From assembly GCA_031262485.1 (NCBI GenBank), contig JAISHO010000049.1, positions 1 through 64,000 of the forward strand: a stretch of DNA of 64,000 bases, written 5' to 3'. The notes beneath the pieces were generated by a model. That model saw nothing but the letters and a program-made list of their open reading frames with translations. It made no database searches and was not told where the DNA came from. Source of the stretch: Propionibacteriaceae bacterium (lineage in GTDB: Bacteria; Actinomycetota; Actinomycetes; Propionibacteriales; Propionibacteriaceae). This document shows, in pieces, positions 47,307 through 56,500 of this stretch. Made by a program: the position numbers and the translations under genes. The first letter of the stretch is position 1, and the number at the start of each line of letters is the position of its first letter.

Positions 47307-49505
47307 ATGAGCCGCTGGCGCACCCCCGCGTTTGAGACGCTCGAGCAGCCGCTCAGCCGGGTGCTCGGGGATTCGACGGCGACACCGTTCAAGGCGCTCG
47401 GCGTCGAGACTCTCGGCGATTTGCTCCGCCTTCTGCCGCGTCACCTCATGTCGGGCACGGAGATGACCGACCTCGCCAGTCTCATCAGCGAGCACGTGGC
47501 CACTGACGACTATGTCGCACTCCTCGCCACCGTCTCCCATCTCGCCGTCCGCGGTCAGGCCCCGCGCCAGCGCCTTGAGGCCGATCTGACCGACGGCTCG
47601 GCCCATCTGCGCGCCACTTTTTTCGGGAAACCCCAACTCATCGCCTACTGGCAGGCCGTCCTCTCGAAATCCGATCGTGGCATCTTCGCCGGAAAAATCG
47701 GCTGGTTCAACGGGCAACCGCAACTGAGCCACCCCGCCTTCGCCATGATCACCGACGACGGACTCGTCGGCTCCGCCCGCAACGTCTCCATGGCCGCCCG
47801 CGTCACGAAAGACTCCCTCATCGGGCTCTACCCGCAAACCGCCAAACTGCCCACGTGGAAGATCGCCGAATGCGTCGAACTGGCCTGGGAAGCCGCGCGT
47901 CCCCTCGATGATCCGCTGCCGGAATGGATCCGCCGCCAGGCCGGCGTCGTCGATCTCGCGGACGCCATCCAAGCCGTCCACTGGCCGACTAGCACCGCAG
48001 AGCACGAGGCGGGGCGCGACCGTCTCCTCTTCGACGAGGCCTTCGCCGCCCAAGCCGCCATGGCCTACCGGCGCGCCGACACCGCCCGCCACCAGGCCAC
48101 CCCGCGCCCCACCCGGGCCACAGGAATCAGGGCCGCCTTCGACGAACGCCTCCCTTTTACCTTGACGGCTCAACAGCGCCTCGTAGGTGACGAGATCGCC
48201 GCTGACCTCGACCGTGCCCAACCGATGAGTCGACTCCTCCAAGGCGAAGTCGGCTCCGGCAAAACCGTCGTCGCGTTGCGCGCCATGCTCACCGTCGTCG
48301 ACGCCGGCGGACAGGCCGTCCTCCTCGCTCCGACCGAAGTGCTCGCTCAGCAGCACGCCGCCACCGTCACCCGTCTCCTCGGCGACCTCGGCCACGGGCC
48401 CCTCCTCGGCGCCGAGAACGCCACCGGCGTCGCCGTCGTCACCGGATCGCTCAACGCTGCCGCCCGCAAGGAAGCCCTCGCCCGCATCGCCTCCGGAGAA
48501 GCCGGGATCATCATCGGCACCCACGCGCTGCTCGCCACCGACATCCGCTTCGCCGACCTCGGCCTCGTCGTCATCGACGAACAACACCGCTTCGGCGTCG
48601 AACAGCGCCACGCGCTCGCCGCCAACGCCAGCCACCCCCACGTCCTCGTCATGACCGCCACCCCGATCCCACGGTCGGTCGCCATGACGATCTTCGGCGA
48701 CCTCGACATCTCCACCCTCACCGACGTGCCCGCCGGGCGCGCCGACGTCGCCACCACCGTCGTCGACGCCATCACCCACCCCACCTGGGTCGAACGAGCC
48801 TGGCAGCGCATCCGCGAAGACGTGGCCCAAGGCCACCAGGCCTACGTCGTCGCACCCCGGATCGGCGCGACGACCGCCAAAGACGCCGACAAGGCCACCG
48901 CCGCCTCCGTCGACCGTCTCTTTGAGGAATTGTCTGCCGGCCCGCTCGCCGGGTTGCGCCTCGCCCGCCTCCACGGGCGCGAGACCGCCCCAGTCAAAGC
49001 CGACACTATGGCCCACTTCGCCGCCGGGGAGATCGACGTCCTCGTCGCCACGAGCATGGTCGAAGTCGGCCTCGACGTGACCAACGCCTCGATGATGGTC
49101 ATCTGCGACGCCGAACGCTTCGGCGTCTCCCAACTCCACCAGCTGCGCGGGCGGATCGGGCGGGGGAGCGTGCCCGGGGTGTGCCTCCTCATCACCGAGG
49201 CTCCGGAAGGGACGCCCGCTCGCCAACGCTTGGAGACGATCGCCGCCACCCGCGACGGCTTCGCGCTGGCCGCCGCCGACCTCGCCCAACGCCGCGAAGG
49301 CGACGTGCTCGGGCTCAGCCAATCCGGCGGGCGCTCCAGCCTCAAACTCCTGCGCGTCATCGACCACGCCGACCTCATCGCCGAGGCCCGGCGCATCGCC
49401 ATCGAAGCCGTCGACCGCGACCCGGATCTCACCGACCCCGGAGTCGCCGACTACGTCCACCAGATCGAAGACCTAGCCGCCGCCGACTTCGACGAGGCCA
49501 CCTGA
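47307..49505 (+). CDS. recG: ATP-dependent DNA helicase RecG
   Basis: 732 residues. Remodels stalled replication forks and Holliday junctions. N-terminal wedge/OB domain with LGVETLGDLLRLLPRHL, then Walker A GEVGSGKTVVALRAM, the DEQH box VVIDEQHRFGVEQR, MTATPIPRS, and the C-terminal helicase half with ATSMVEVGLDVTNASMMVI and RGRIGRGSVPG. Length is normal. It lies between rpmB and the divergent oxidase/rsmD pair. Confidence 0.96.
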   Translation: MSRWRTPAFETLEQPLSRVLGDSTATPFKALGVETLGDLLRLLPRHLMSGTEMTDLASLISEHVATDDYVALLATVSHLAVRGQAPRQRLEADLTDGSAHLRATFFGKPQLIAYWQAVLSKSDRGIFAGKIGWFNGQPQLSHPAFAMITDDGLVGSARNVSMAARVTKDSLIGLYPQTAKLPTWKIAECVELAWEAARPLDDPLPEWIRRQAGVVDLADAIQAVHWPTSTAEHEAGRDRLLFDEAFAAQAAMAYRRADTARHQATPRPTRATGIRAAFDERLPFTLTAQQRLVGDEIAADLDRAQPMSRLLQGEVGSGKTVVALRAMLTVVDAGGQAVLLAPTEVLAQQHAATVTRLLGDLGHGPLLGAENATGVAVVTGSLNAAARKEALARIASGEAGIIIGTHALLATDIRFADLGLVVIDEQHRFGVEQRHALAANASHPHVLVMTATPIPRSVAMTIFGDLDISTLTDVPAGRADVATTVVDAITHPTWVERAWQRIREDVAQGHQAYVVAPRIGATTAKDADKATAASVDRLFEELSAGPLAGLRLARLHGRETAPVKADTMAHFAAGEIDVLVATSMVEVGLDVTNASMMVICDAERFGVSQLHQLRGRIGRGSVPGVCLLITEAPEGTPARQRLETIAATRDGFALAAADLAQRREGDVLGLSQSGGRSSLKLLRVIDHADLIAEARRIAIEAVDRDPDLTDPGVADYVHQIEDLAAADFDEAT

Positions 49506-49616
49506 CGCTCATCGCCTCAGACCATCAGGTCGATCACGACAGACGCAGGAGAAAAGTGGTCGCTCGGAGCAGACCAGAAACCGCGCGCCCTGAGAACGCG
49601 CGCTAAAAAAGGGAGG

Positions 49617-50066
49617 TCAGCGATACTTCTCGACCGGATCCGGCCCGAATTCGAACCGGCGGGCGCTCACCTCGTCGGCGTCGATCCGCACGAACACCGT
49701 CTTGACGGTGGGGATCCACGGCTTGAGCCGCAACGCCTCCGCCTGGGCGATCTCATGGTCGCCGGTAACGGGAACGGCGTGGCCCTTGACGATGACGCTG
49801 TAGCCGTGATCCTCATCCCAGGTGTCGACCTCGAAGGTGACCTGGCCCTCCGAACGCACGGCGGCGAGCTTGGCGCCCTCGGCGGTGCGGAAGACGATCG
49901 ACTCACCATCGACGGCGTAGTTGACGGGGAAGATCTCGACCTGCCCGCCATGGACGACGCCGAGACGGCCCAGCTGTTGGCTCGCCAACAAATCCCAGGC
50001 CCGGTCGGTGTCGAGAGCGATCATCGGACTGGCGGGCGCGGCCTGGGGGGAATCATGTTCAGCCAT
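49617..50066 (-). CDS. Pyridoxamine 5'-phosphate oxidase-like FMN/F420-binding protein
   Basis: 149 residues. Split-barrel fold: LASQQLGRLGVVHGGQVEIF, VNYAVDGESIVFRTAEG, KLAAVRSEGQVTFEVD, EDHGYSVIVKGHA and a closing FVRIDADEVSARRFEF strand. Similar small proteins bind FMN, heme or F420 and many have no known substrate. It is divergent from rsmD with only 29 bases between start codons. A -10-like CACAAT lies six bases before its ATG. An 11-residue Ala/Pro-rich N-terminus precedes the fold. Confidence 0.88.
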   Translation of the reverse strand: MAEHDSPQAAPASPMIALDTDRAWDLLASQQLGRLGVVHGGQVEIFPVNYAVDGESIVFRTAEGAKLAAVRSEGQVTFEVDTWDEDHGYSVIVKGHAVPVTGDHEIAQAEALRLKPWIPTVKTVFVRIDADEVSARRFEFGPDPVEKYR

Positions 50067-50072
50067 AGGGCA

Positions 50073-50078
50073 ATTGTG
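50073..50078 (-). promoter_or_regulatory. -10 element of the oxidase-like gene
   Basis: Minus-strand CACAAT, six bases before ATG 50066, lies within the 29-base divergent gap. Confidence 0.4.
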
Positions 50079-50083
50079 GCACG

Positions 50084-50089
50084 TAGGCT
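50084..50089 (+). promoter_or_regulatory. -10 element of rsmD
   Basis: TAGGCT, six bases before GTG 50096. Its -35 must lie inside or beside the opposite gene's start. Confidence 0.4.
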
Positions 50090-50095
50090 GGGGTC

Positions 50096-50833
50096 GTGAC
50101 CAGGATCATCGCCGGACGATTAGCCTCCCGTCGTCTCGCTCCCGCACCCACCGAGCACATCCGCCCCACGACCGACCGGGTGCGAGAATCCGTTTTCTCC
50201 CTTTTCGCCGCTCGCCTCGGGGCCGCCGACGCCTCGCCCGAGGAACAGTTGGCCGGCCTCGCCTTCCTCGATCTCTACGCCGGCACCGGCGCCGTCGGGT
50301 TCGAAGCCGCCAGCCGCGGCGCCGCGCCCGTCGCCTGGGTCGAGAAGGACCGCCCCACCGCCGCCCGGATCGACCGGCAGCGCCGCGCCTTCGGCCTCGA
50401 CGGACACGTCTACACCGCCACCGCCGCCCATCTGCTCGCCAACCCCCCTTCGGCTAGTCGAAACACGAGCACGAACGCCGCCGATCGAGGCTTCGAGGCG
50501 AGCGTTCGCCGGGGCGAAGGGGGCCCAGATGAGAAGCGCCTGGGGGAGGGGCCCACGGGGAAAGACGGCGGAACTTCTGTGGATCGGCCGACCGGATACG
50601 ACATCGTCTGGCTCGACCCCCCCTACGACACGCCCAACGACGAGGTCGACGAAGTCGTCTCCGCGGCGATCCGGCACGGCTGGATCAACCCGGGCGGCTG
50701 GCTCGTCATCGAACGTTCGCGCCGTGGCGAGGCTGTGAGAATTCCTGAGATTTTCACAGATTCTTGGGTTCGGCGCTACGGTGATACCACTGTGACATTT
50801 GCCCGGCTGTCGGGCGAAGAGGAGTGTGAGTGA
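50096..50833 (+). CDS. rsmD: 16S rRNA m2G966 methyltransferase with an in-frame insertion
   Basis: 245 residues; the family is usually near 190. Methylates G966 of 16S rRNA. Seen: IIAGRLASRRL, RPTTDRVRESVFSLF, the SAM-binding FLDLYAGTGAVGFEA, VEKD, and catalytic DPPY (VWLDPPYDTP). Residues about 117-166, between the expected strand and the DPPY strand, are an extra ~50-residue segment rich in Gly, Ser, Arg and Asp that is encoded by palindrome-rich DNA. The catalytic motifs remain intact. coaD overlaps its stop, the usual order in actinobacteria. Confidence 0.93.
   Translation: MTRIIAGRLASRRLAPAPTEHIRPTTDRVRESVFSLFAARLGAADASPEEQLAGLAFLDLYAGTGAVGFEAASRGAAPVAWVEKDRPTAARIDRQRRAFGLDGHVYTATAAHLLANPPSASRNTSTNAADRGFEASVRRGEGGPDEKRLGEGPTGKDGGTSVDRPTGYDIVWLDPPYDTPNDEVDEVVSAAIRHGWINPGGWLVIERSRRGEAVRIPEIFTDSWVRRYGDTTVTFARLSGEEECE
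50444..50523 (+). repeat. Palindromic insertion inside rsmD
   Basis: 9-bp arms CCCCCTTCG (50444-50452) and CGAAGGGGG (50515-50523), with nested arms GAACGCCGCC and GGCGAGCGTTC inside. It lies in the rsmD segment absent from normal family members, and resembles small palindromic repeats that insert in coding sequence. Confidence 0.55.
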
Positions 50834-51312
50834 TGATGAAAGCCGTTGTGGCGGGCTCATTCGACCCGATCACGAACGGCCACGTCGATCTTGTCGAGCG
50901 CGCTCGGGAACTTTTCAGGAATGTCGTCGTCGGCGTCGGCGTTAATGATACGAAGACCTACCTCTTCGACTCCCCGACGAGACTGAGGCTCGTGAGAGAA
51001 ACCTGCTCGGGTCAAGACGGCGTGACAGTCGAGCCGTTCGACGGTCTGCTCGTCGATTTCTGCCGTGAGCACGACGTTTCCGTCATCGTCCGAGGAGCCC
51101 GCAACGGCTCGGATTTCGATCTCGAAGTCGCCATGGCCCAAATGAACCGCTCGCTGACTGGCATCGAGACGGTGATCCTGCCGGTCGATCCCAGGAACGC
51201 CTTCATCTCCTCGACCTTGATCCGCCAGATCGCGAGAGCAGGCGGCTCCGTGGCAGAGTATGTTCCCGGCGCTGTCGTCAACGAACTTTCGAAGGAAATA
51301 CATCATGGTTAA
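50833..51312 (+). CDS. coaD: Phosphopantetheine adenylyltransferase
   Basis: 159 residues. Penultimate step of coenzyme A synthesis. Nucleotidyltransferase motif AGSFDPITNGHVDLVERA, then VRGARNGSDFDLEVAMAQMN and the ISSTLIRQIA signature. Three possible starts (50830 GTG, 50833 and 50836 ATG); 50833 is chosen because it overlaps the rsmD TGA and GGAG lies eight bases before it. Its 3' end overlaps the next gene by eight bases. Confidence 0.96.
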   Translation: MMKAVVAGSFDPITNGHVDLVERARELFRNVVVGVGVNDTKTYLFDSPTRLRLVRETCSGQDGVTVEPFDGLLVDFCREHDVSVIVRGARNGSDFDLEVAMAQMNRSLTGIETVILPVDPRNAFISSTLIRQIARAGGSVAEYVPGAVVNELSKEIHHG

Positions 51313-51790
51313 TGACGTCCTTCCCACGCGGCAACGTCTCCGCGACCTCAAACGCCTCATCTCTGAGGCGCGGAGCGTGCCGATGTCCGCCTCATGCATG
51401 GTCAACAGGGCGGCGACGACCTCTGCCATCGACGACATCATGCGCGGGCTCGACAGCGATCTCGAGAACTACGCCAACGATTACCTGGCCGAGCACGCCG
51501 CCTCGTCGGTGAGAGACGCCCAAGCCGAATCGGAACGCCTCATCAGCGAATCCGAGATCGTGAGGGAATCGAACACCCGCGCCGCTCAGATCCTCGCCCG
51601 CGCTCGGGCCGAAGCCGATGAACTGCTCGTCGAGGCCGACCGCTACGTCGAGACCCGTCTGGCGGCTTTCGAAGCCGAACTCCAAGTGACGATGTCGCGT
51701 GTCACCGTCATGCGCGATCGTCTCCAGGAACGATCGCGGCTCAACGAGTCGAGCGATGAGACGACGGTTCTGCCGCGCTGGCACGATTGA
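51305..51790 (+). CDS. SepIVA-like DivIVA-family coiled-coil protein
   Basis: 161 residues. Almost all helical, with a heptad-rich stretch (about 60-150): DAQAESERLISESEIVRESN and ARARAEADELLVEADRYVET. It begins eight bases inside coaD. Position before DUF177, rpmF, rnc and smc matches Mycobacterium Rv2927c (SepIVA), a late-division coiled-coil protein, which is the basis for the call; sequence identity is too diffuse to prove orthology by eye. It is shorter than the mycobacterial protein. Confidence 0.75.
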   Translation: MVNDVLPTRQRLRDLKRLISEARSVPMSASCMVNRAATTSAIDDIMRGLDSDLENYANDYLAEHAASSVRDAQAESERLISESEIVRESNTRAAQILARARAEADELLVEADRYVETRLAAFEAELQVTMSRVTVMRDRLQERSRLNESSDETTVLPRWHD

Positions 51791-51905
51791 TCCGCCGCCT
51801 GGAGCGAGATAACCTCTCACAAGGGATTTTTTAAGGCGAAGCCGACGAGGCGCGAACGACCCCCGAGGGATGAGCCGTCGCCGCCGGCGAGAGACGAGGT
51901 GAACG

Positions 51906-52454
51906 ATGAGCCCCCGCGGCGTCACCATCGACGACTTGGTCGTCGGCATCCATCAACTCGGCCGTCAGGTCGGAACCCACGTCGAACACACGTGGACGGC
52001 TCCCGCCCCTGAGGGCTGGGGGCTTGAGCACATCGCCGTTCCGGCCGGCGCCCCCTTGGACATCGAGGCCGTCTTCGAGACGGTGGGGGACGGCGTCCTC
52101 GTCAGCGGAGAGGTCTCCTATCCGCTCGACGGGCGGTGCGCCCGCTGCCTCGGCCCGGTCGAGACGGCCGCGACGAGCGCTTTCCAAGAGCTCTTCGTCT
52201 ACGACATGCCCGTCGCCGGCGAGGACGACGAGGTGGAGGTCAGCCCCATCGTGGCCGAACGCGTCGACCTCGGGCCCGTCGTCCACGACGCCATCATCCT
52301 GGATTTGCCATCAACCCCCTTGTGCGAGGATAATTGCGCGGGTCTGTGCGTTCAGTGCGGTGTCGATCTCAACGAGCAGCCGGATCACGTCTGTGCTCCG
52401 CTCGTCGACGAACGTTGGGCGGGTCTTTCCGCCTGGCGTGAATCGGCCCAGTAG
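51906..52454 (+). CDS. DUF177 (YceD-like) protein
   Basis: 182 residues. Seen: ARCLGPVETAATSAFQELF with the CxxC-like CARC, and the cysteine cluster CEDNCAGLCVQCG near the end. DUF177/YceD genes lie beside rpmF across bacteria and are linked to 23S rRNA or 50S maturation, but the exact role is unproven. A good GAGGTGA lies before the ATG. The ribosomal protein L32 gene follows. Confidence 0.9.
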   Translation: MSPRGVTIDDLVVGIHQLGRQVGTHVEHTWTAPAPEGWGLEHIAVPAGAPLDIEAVFETVGDGVLVSGEVSYPLDGRCARCLGPVETAATSAFQELFVYDMPVAGEDDEVEVSPIVAERVDLGPVVHDAIILDLPSTPLCEDNCAGLCVQCGVDLNEQPDHVCAPLVDERWAGLSAWRESAQ

Positions 52455-52474
52455 ACTGGTCGCCGCCCAACAGG

Positions 52475-52514
52475 TTCGTTAACGAAGGTTTGACACCGCG
52501 ACGGGATGTCGCGG
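52475..52514 (+). promoter_or_regulatory. Palindrome and hairpin in the rpmF leader
   Basis: TTCGTTAACGAA (52475-52486) is a perfect 12-base palindrome; CCGCGAC-GGGAT-GTCGCGG (52496-52514) is a 7-bp hairpin 19 bases before the rpmF start. A -10-like TAGACT (52452-52457) overlaps the DUF177 stop. Confidence 0.45.
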
Positions 52515-52533
52515 TCAGTGTGAGGAGTTTCCA

Positions 52534-52725
52534 GTGGCTGTTCCCAAACGGCGGATGTCGCGAGCCAACACCCATGCCCGCCGCTCTCAGTGGAAGACGA
52601 CGGCGGCGACGCTCGTCACGTGCGTCAACCCGGCCTGCCGCCAGAAGCACCTGCCTCACACGGCGTGCCCGTCCTGCGGCCAGTACGGCCCGCGTTCGGC
52701 CCGCCGTCAGGTTCTGGAGGTCTGA
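52534..52725 (+). CDS. rpmF: 50S ribosomal protein L32, zinc-binding form
   Basis: 63 residues. [20 protein letters not shown] is the L32 start; two cysteine pairs (CVNPAC, CPSCG) mark the C+ form. GTG with GAGGAG upstream. It links the DUF177 gene to rnc. Confidence 0.96.
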   Translation: MAVPKRRMSRANTHARRSQWKTTAATLVTCVNPACRQKHLPHTACPSCGQYGPRSARRQVLEV

Positions 52726-52734
52726 GACTCGGTC

Positions 52735-53496
52735 GTGAACCGCGTCGAAGAAGCGTTCGCGCGTCTGGGGATCGTCGTCGATCCCCAGTTGTTCGATATC
52801 GCCTTGACTCACCGTTCCTGGGCCTATGAGAACGGCCGAGGGCCGACCAACGAGCGGCTTGAATTCCTCGGCGACTCGGTGCTCAGCATCGTCGTGACCG
52901 AGCAGTTATACCGCCAGTTCCCTCATGATTCCGAGGGGCAGTTGGCACGCATGAGGGCTGCTGTCGTCTCGGGGCACAGCCTCGCCCGCGTGGCCCGTCG
53001 ACTCGAGATCGGCTCGCTCGTCAAACTCGGCCATGGCGAAGTCGCGACCCATGGCAGCGACAAGGATTCGATCCTGGCTGACACCGTCGAGGCCATCATC
53101 GGCGCCGTCCACATGAGCGCCGGCTTCGAGGCGTCGTTCACCCTCGTCCACGATTGGATGGATCACCTCATCGAGGAGGCGCGTCTCCTTGGCGCCGGGC
53201 TCGATTGGAAATCCAGCCTGCAGGAATTGACGTCGCGCTTCGAGAAGGGCTCCCCCTCCTACACCGCGGTCGGCTCCGGCCCCGATCACGATCGGCGCTA
53301 CGAGGCCCATGTCACCATCGGTGACGACATCTACGGCCCCGGGCGTGGCACGAGCAAGCGCCAAGCCGAACAGGGCGCCGCGGCTCTCGCCTACGAGGCT
53401 TTGGCCGCGCTGGCCGCATCCGATCTCGCCGATGAGACGGATGAGATGGAAACGGCTCAACAGTCATCCCCTGAACCCGCGCTCTCGCGGGCTTGA
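52735..53496 (+). CDS. rnc: Ribonuclease III
   Basis: 253 residues. Cleaves double-stranded RNA, including rRNA precursors. Catalytic signature NERLEFLGDSVLSIVV, DTVEAIIGAVHM with the second metal-binding acidic pair, then a dsRNA-binding domain (SSLQELTSRFEKGSPSYTAV to KRQAEQGAAALAYEAL). GTG 52735 is used. A short Asp/Glu/Met-rich tail ends the protein. smc begins 20 bases later. Confidence 0.96.
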   Translation: MNRVEEAFARLGIVVDPQLFDIALTHRSWAYENGRGPTNERLEFLGDSVLSIVVTEQLYRQFPHDSEGQLARMRAAVVSGHSLARVARRLEIGSLVKLGHGEVATHGSDKDSILADTVEAIIGAVHMSAGFEASFTLVHDWMDHLIEEARLLGAGLDWKSSLQELTSRFEKGSPSYTAVGSGPDHDRRYEAHVTIGDDIYGPGRGTSKRQAEQGAAALAYEALAALAASDLADETDEMETAQQSSPEPALSRA

Positions 53497-53515
53497 CGCC
53501 GACGGCCGCCCCCCG

Positions 53516-56500
53516 ATGTATCTCAAACGGTTGACCCTGCGCGGATTCAAATCGTTCGCCTCCGCCACGACGATGGTCTTCGAACCGGGCATCACCTGCA
53601 TCGTCGGCCCCAACGGCTCCGGCAAATCCAACGTCGTCGACGCTTTGGCCTGGGTCATGGGGGAGCAAGGCGCCAAATCCTTGCGCGGCGCCAGCATGGA
53701 AGACGTCATCTTCGCCGGCACCCACGGTCGTTCCCCGCTGGGGCGAGCCGAAGTCGTGCTCACGATCGACAATTCCGACGGGGCGCTGCCGATCGATTTC
53801 CGCGAGGTGACGATCGCGCGGACCAAATTCCGCAACGGCTCCTCGGAATACTCGATCAACGGGACGGTCTGCCGACTCCTCGACGTCCGCGAATTGCTGA
53901 GCGATTCCGGCATGGGCCGCGAGATGCACGTCATCGTCGGCCAAGGCCAACTCGACTCCATCCTCCAAGCCACCCCGGAGGCGCGTCGCGGTTTCATCGA
54001 AGAGGCCGCTGGTGTCCTCAAACACCGTGACCGTAAAGACAAGGCCCTTCGTAAACTCGACGCGACCGACGCCAACCTGGCCCGGTTGGCTGATCTCGTC
54101 ACCGAAGTCGGACGTCAGCTCAAACCCCTCGGCCGGCAAGCCGAAGTCGCCCGCAAGGCCGGATTCATCCAAGCCGAGGCCCATGACGCCAAGGCTCGTC
54201 TGTTGGCCGACGACGTCGCCCAAGCCCAGAAAGCGCTTGATCAAGACGTCGCGTCCGAGGCCTCGACCCGCCAGGAACGCGACGAGACCGAACGGGAACT
54301 GACGCAGACCAGAGCCGAGGAAGACCGCCTCCTCGCCGCCGCCGAGGAAGCCGCTCCGCGTTTGGCGGCCGCCCAAAGCCAGTGGTACGCCCTCCAAAGC
54401 CTCGCCGAACAAGTGCGATCACTCACCTCGCTGGCCCAGGAGCGCATCCGTCAGGCCGAACGCGAACCGGCCGAAGCCGAGGTCGCCGGGCGTGATCCGG
54501 AAACCCTCGAAGCCGAAGCCGCCGCGGCCGCCGAGGCGGAGGAGCGCGTGCGAGCCGAGATCGCCGGCCACCAGAGCGCCCTCGCCGAGGCGACCGAGCG
54601 CCGACAAGCCGCCGAGAAAGCCCAATCCGAAGCGGAAGCGGAGTACTCCTCACGCCTGCGCGCCATCGCCGACCGCCGCGAGGGCCTGGCCCGACTCCAC
54701 GGCAAGGTCTCCTCCTTGACGAGCCGGGCCGACCAAGCCGCCGCTCAAATCGAACGGTTGAGCGCCGGGGTGACGGCCGCCCAGGAGAGGGCCGAGGCGG
54801 CGGACGCCGAATACGCCGCTTTGTCCTCCACCGTCCCCGGCCTCGACGACAGCGAAGGCGATCTCGACGAGGCCTACGAAGAGGTCTCGAACGCGGTCAC
54901 GACGGCCCGCGGCGACGTCGCCGATCTGGAGAAAGCCCGCCAGAGCGACGAACGCGATCTGGCCGCCGTCAAAGCCCGTCTCGAAGCCCTCGAAGTCGCC
55001 CAAGAACGCGAAGGGGCCGGTGAGCGGATCATCGAAGCCGGCGAAAGCCTGGGCGGGGTCGTCGGGCCGATCGCTTCCGTCATCACCGTCGACCCGGGCT
55101 ATGAGACCGCCATCGCCGCTCTCCTTGGGGCGGCCGACGACGCCGTCGTCATGGCCTCCCTGGCCGACGCCCGCGACGCCCTCACCTGGTTGAAATCCGA
55201 GGACGCCGGGCGAGCCGAGTTCCTCGTCGAGATCGATGATTCTTCCGCCGATCCCGCTGGTCCGCCGGCCGATCCCGCCCTCGACCATGTCACCGCCGCG
55301 GCGCCCGTCCTCGCCGCTTTACGGGCGGTCGTGGGCCGGGCGGTCGTCGTCGACGACCTCGCCGCCGCCCACGAGATCGTCACCGCCCACCCCGGCTGGA
55401 CGGCGGTGACGAAGGAGGGCGACATCCTCGCCCCGGGATTCGCCGCTGGCGGCTCCCACCAACGCCAATCCCCGATCCACATCCACGCCGCCCTCGCTGC
55501 CGCTCAAGCCGAGATGGACGCCGTGACCTCGCGGATCGACACTGGAGCCGAGGCCCTTCAAACGGTCCGGGCACAGTTGGCGAGCGCTCGCGAACGTCTC
55601 GCTGAGCTGGAGGCCCGCCTCAACGAATCCGACGCCCGCCAAGCCGCGATCGCAGAACAACTCAACGGTCTCATTCAACGAGCCAGCGCCGCCCGGGGCG
55701 AAGCCGATCGGCTCAGCGCCCAAGTCGCCGCCGCGGAGAAAGACCGGACCGAGGCGTTGGCCGCCCTTGAGGAGGCCCGCCACCGGCTCGAGGCGGCCGA
55801 AGCGGCTGGCCAGGACGACGGTGAGCCCGATCGAGGCGCGTGTGACAGCGCCGCCGAGGCGGCGAAAACGTCCCGGGCCGGCGAGATGGAAGCCCGTTTG
55901 GCCTTGCGCACCGCCGAGGAACGGGCGAAATCCCTGCTCGGGCGCTCCGAGAGTCTGGCTCGGGCGGCGCGCCAGGAACGAGCCGCCCGCGCTCGACGCC
56001 AGGCTCGGCGTCAGCAGATGATCGCCCGGGCCAACCGGGCCTCGGCCATCCTGGCGGCGGCTCAATGGGTGGCCGGACGGATCGCCGAATCGCTCGCCGC
56101 CGCGGCGGACGCCCGCGGTGAGGCGGAGGGCGCCAAAGCACGAGCCGATGAGGCCGGCCGTCAGGCCCGGGACCGCGCGCGTCAACTCAGCGCCCGGCTC
56201 GACACCCTCACCGAAGGCGTCCACCGCGAAGAACTGCTGCGATCCGAACGCCGGATCCGGTTGGAGAACCTCGTCGGACGGGCTCACGAGGAGATCGGCC
56301 TCGACCTCGACGACCTCGTGCGCGATTATGGCCCCGATCAGCCGATCCCCGCCGGAGAGGACGAGGACGGCAATCCGTTGACCATCCCCTTCGTCCGCGC
56401 CGAGCAGGAGAAACGGTTCAAACGAGCGGAGCGGGAGCTGCGCCTGCTCGGCAAGATCAACCCCCTCGCCCTCGAAGAGTTCGAAGCGATGCGGGAACGC

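Noticed and set aside
49583-49603. GCGCGC hairpin followed by TAAAAAA as terminator of recG or the oxidase gene
   Set aside because: Six-base stem; the A-run is on the wrong side for the minus-strand gene and gives no T-run for recG.
53309-53515. Upstream extension of SMC by 69 residues
   Set aside because: It lies inside rnc in another frame; SMC begins at its conserved MYLKRLTLRGFKSF.
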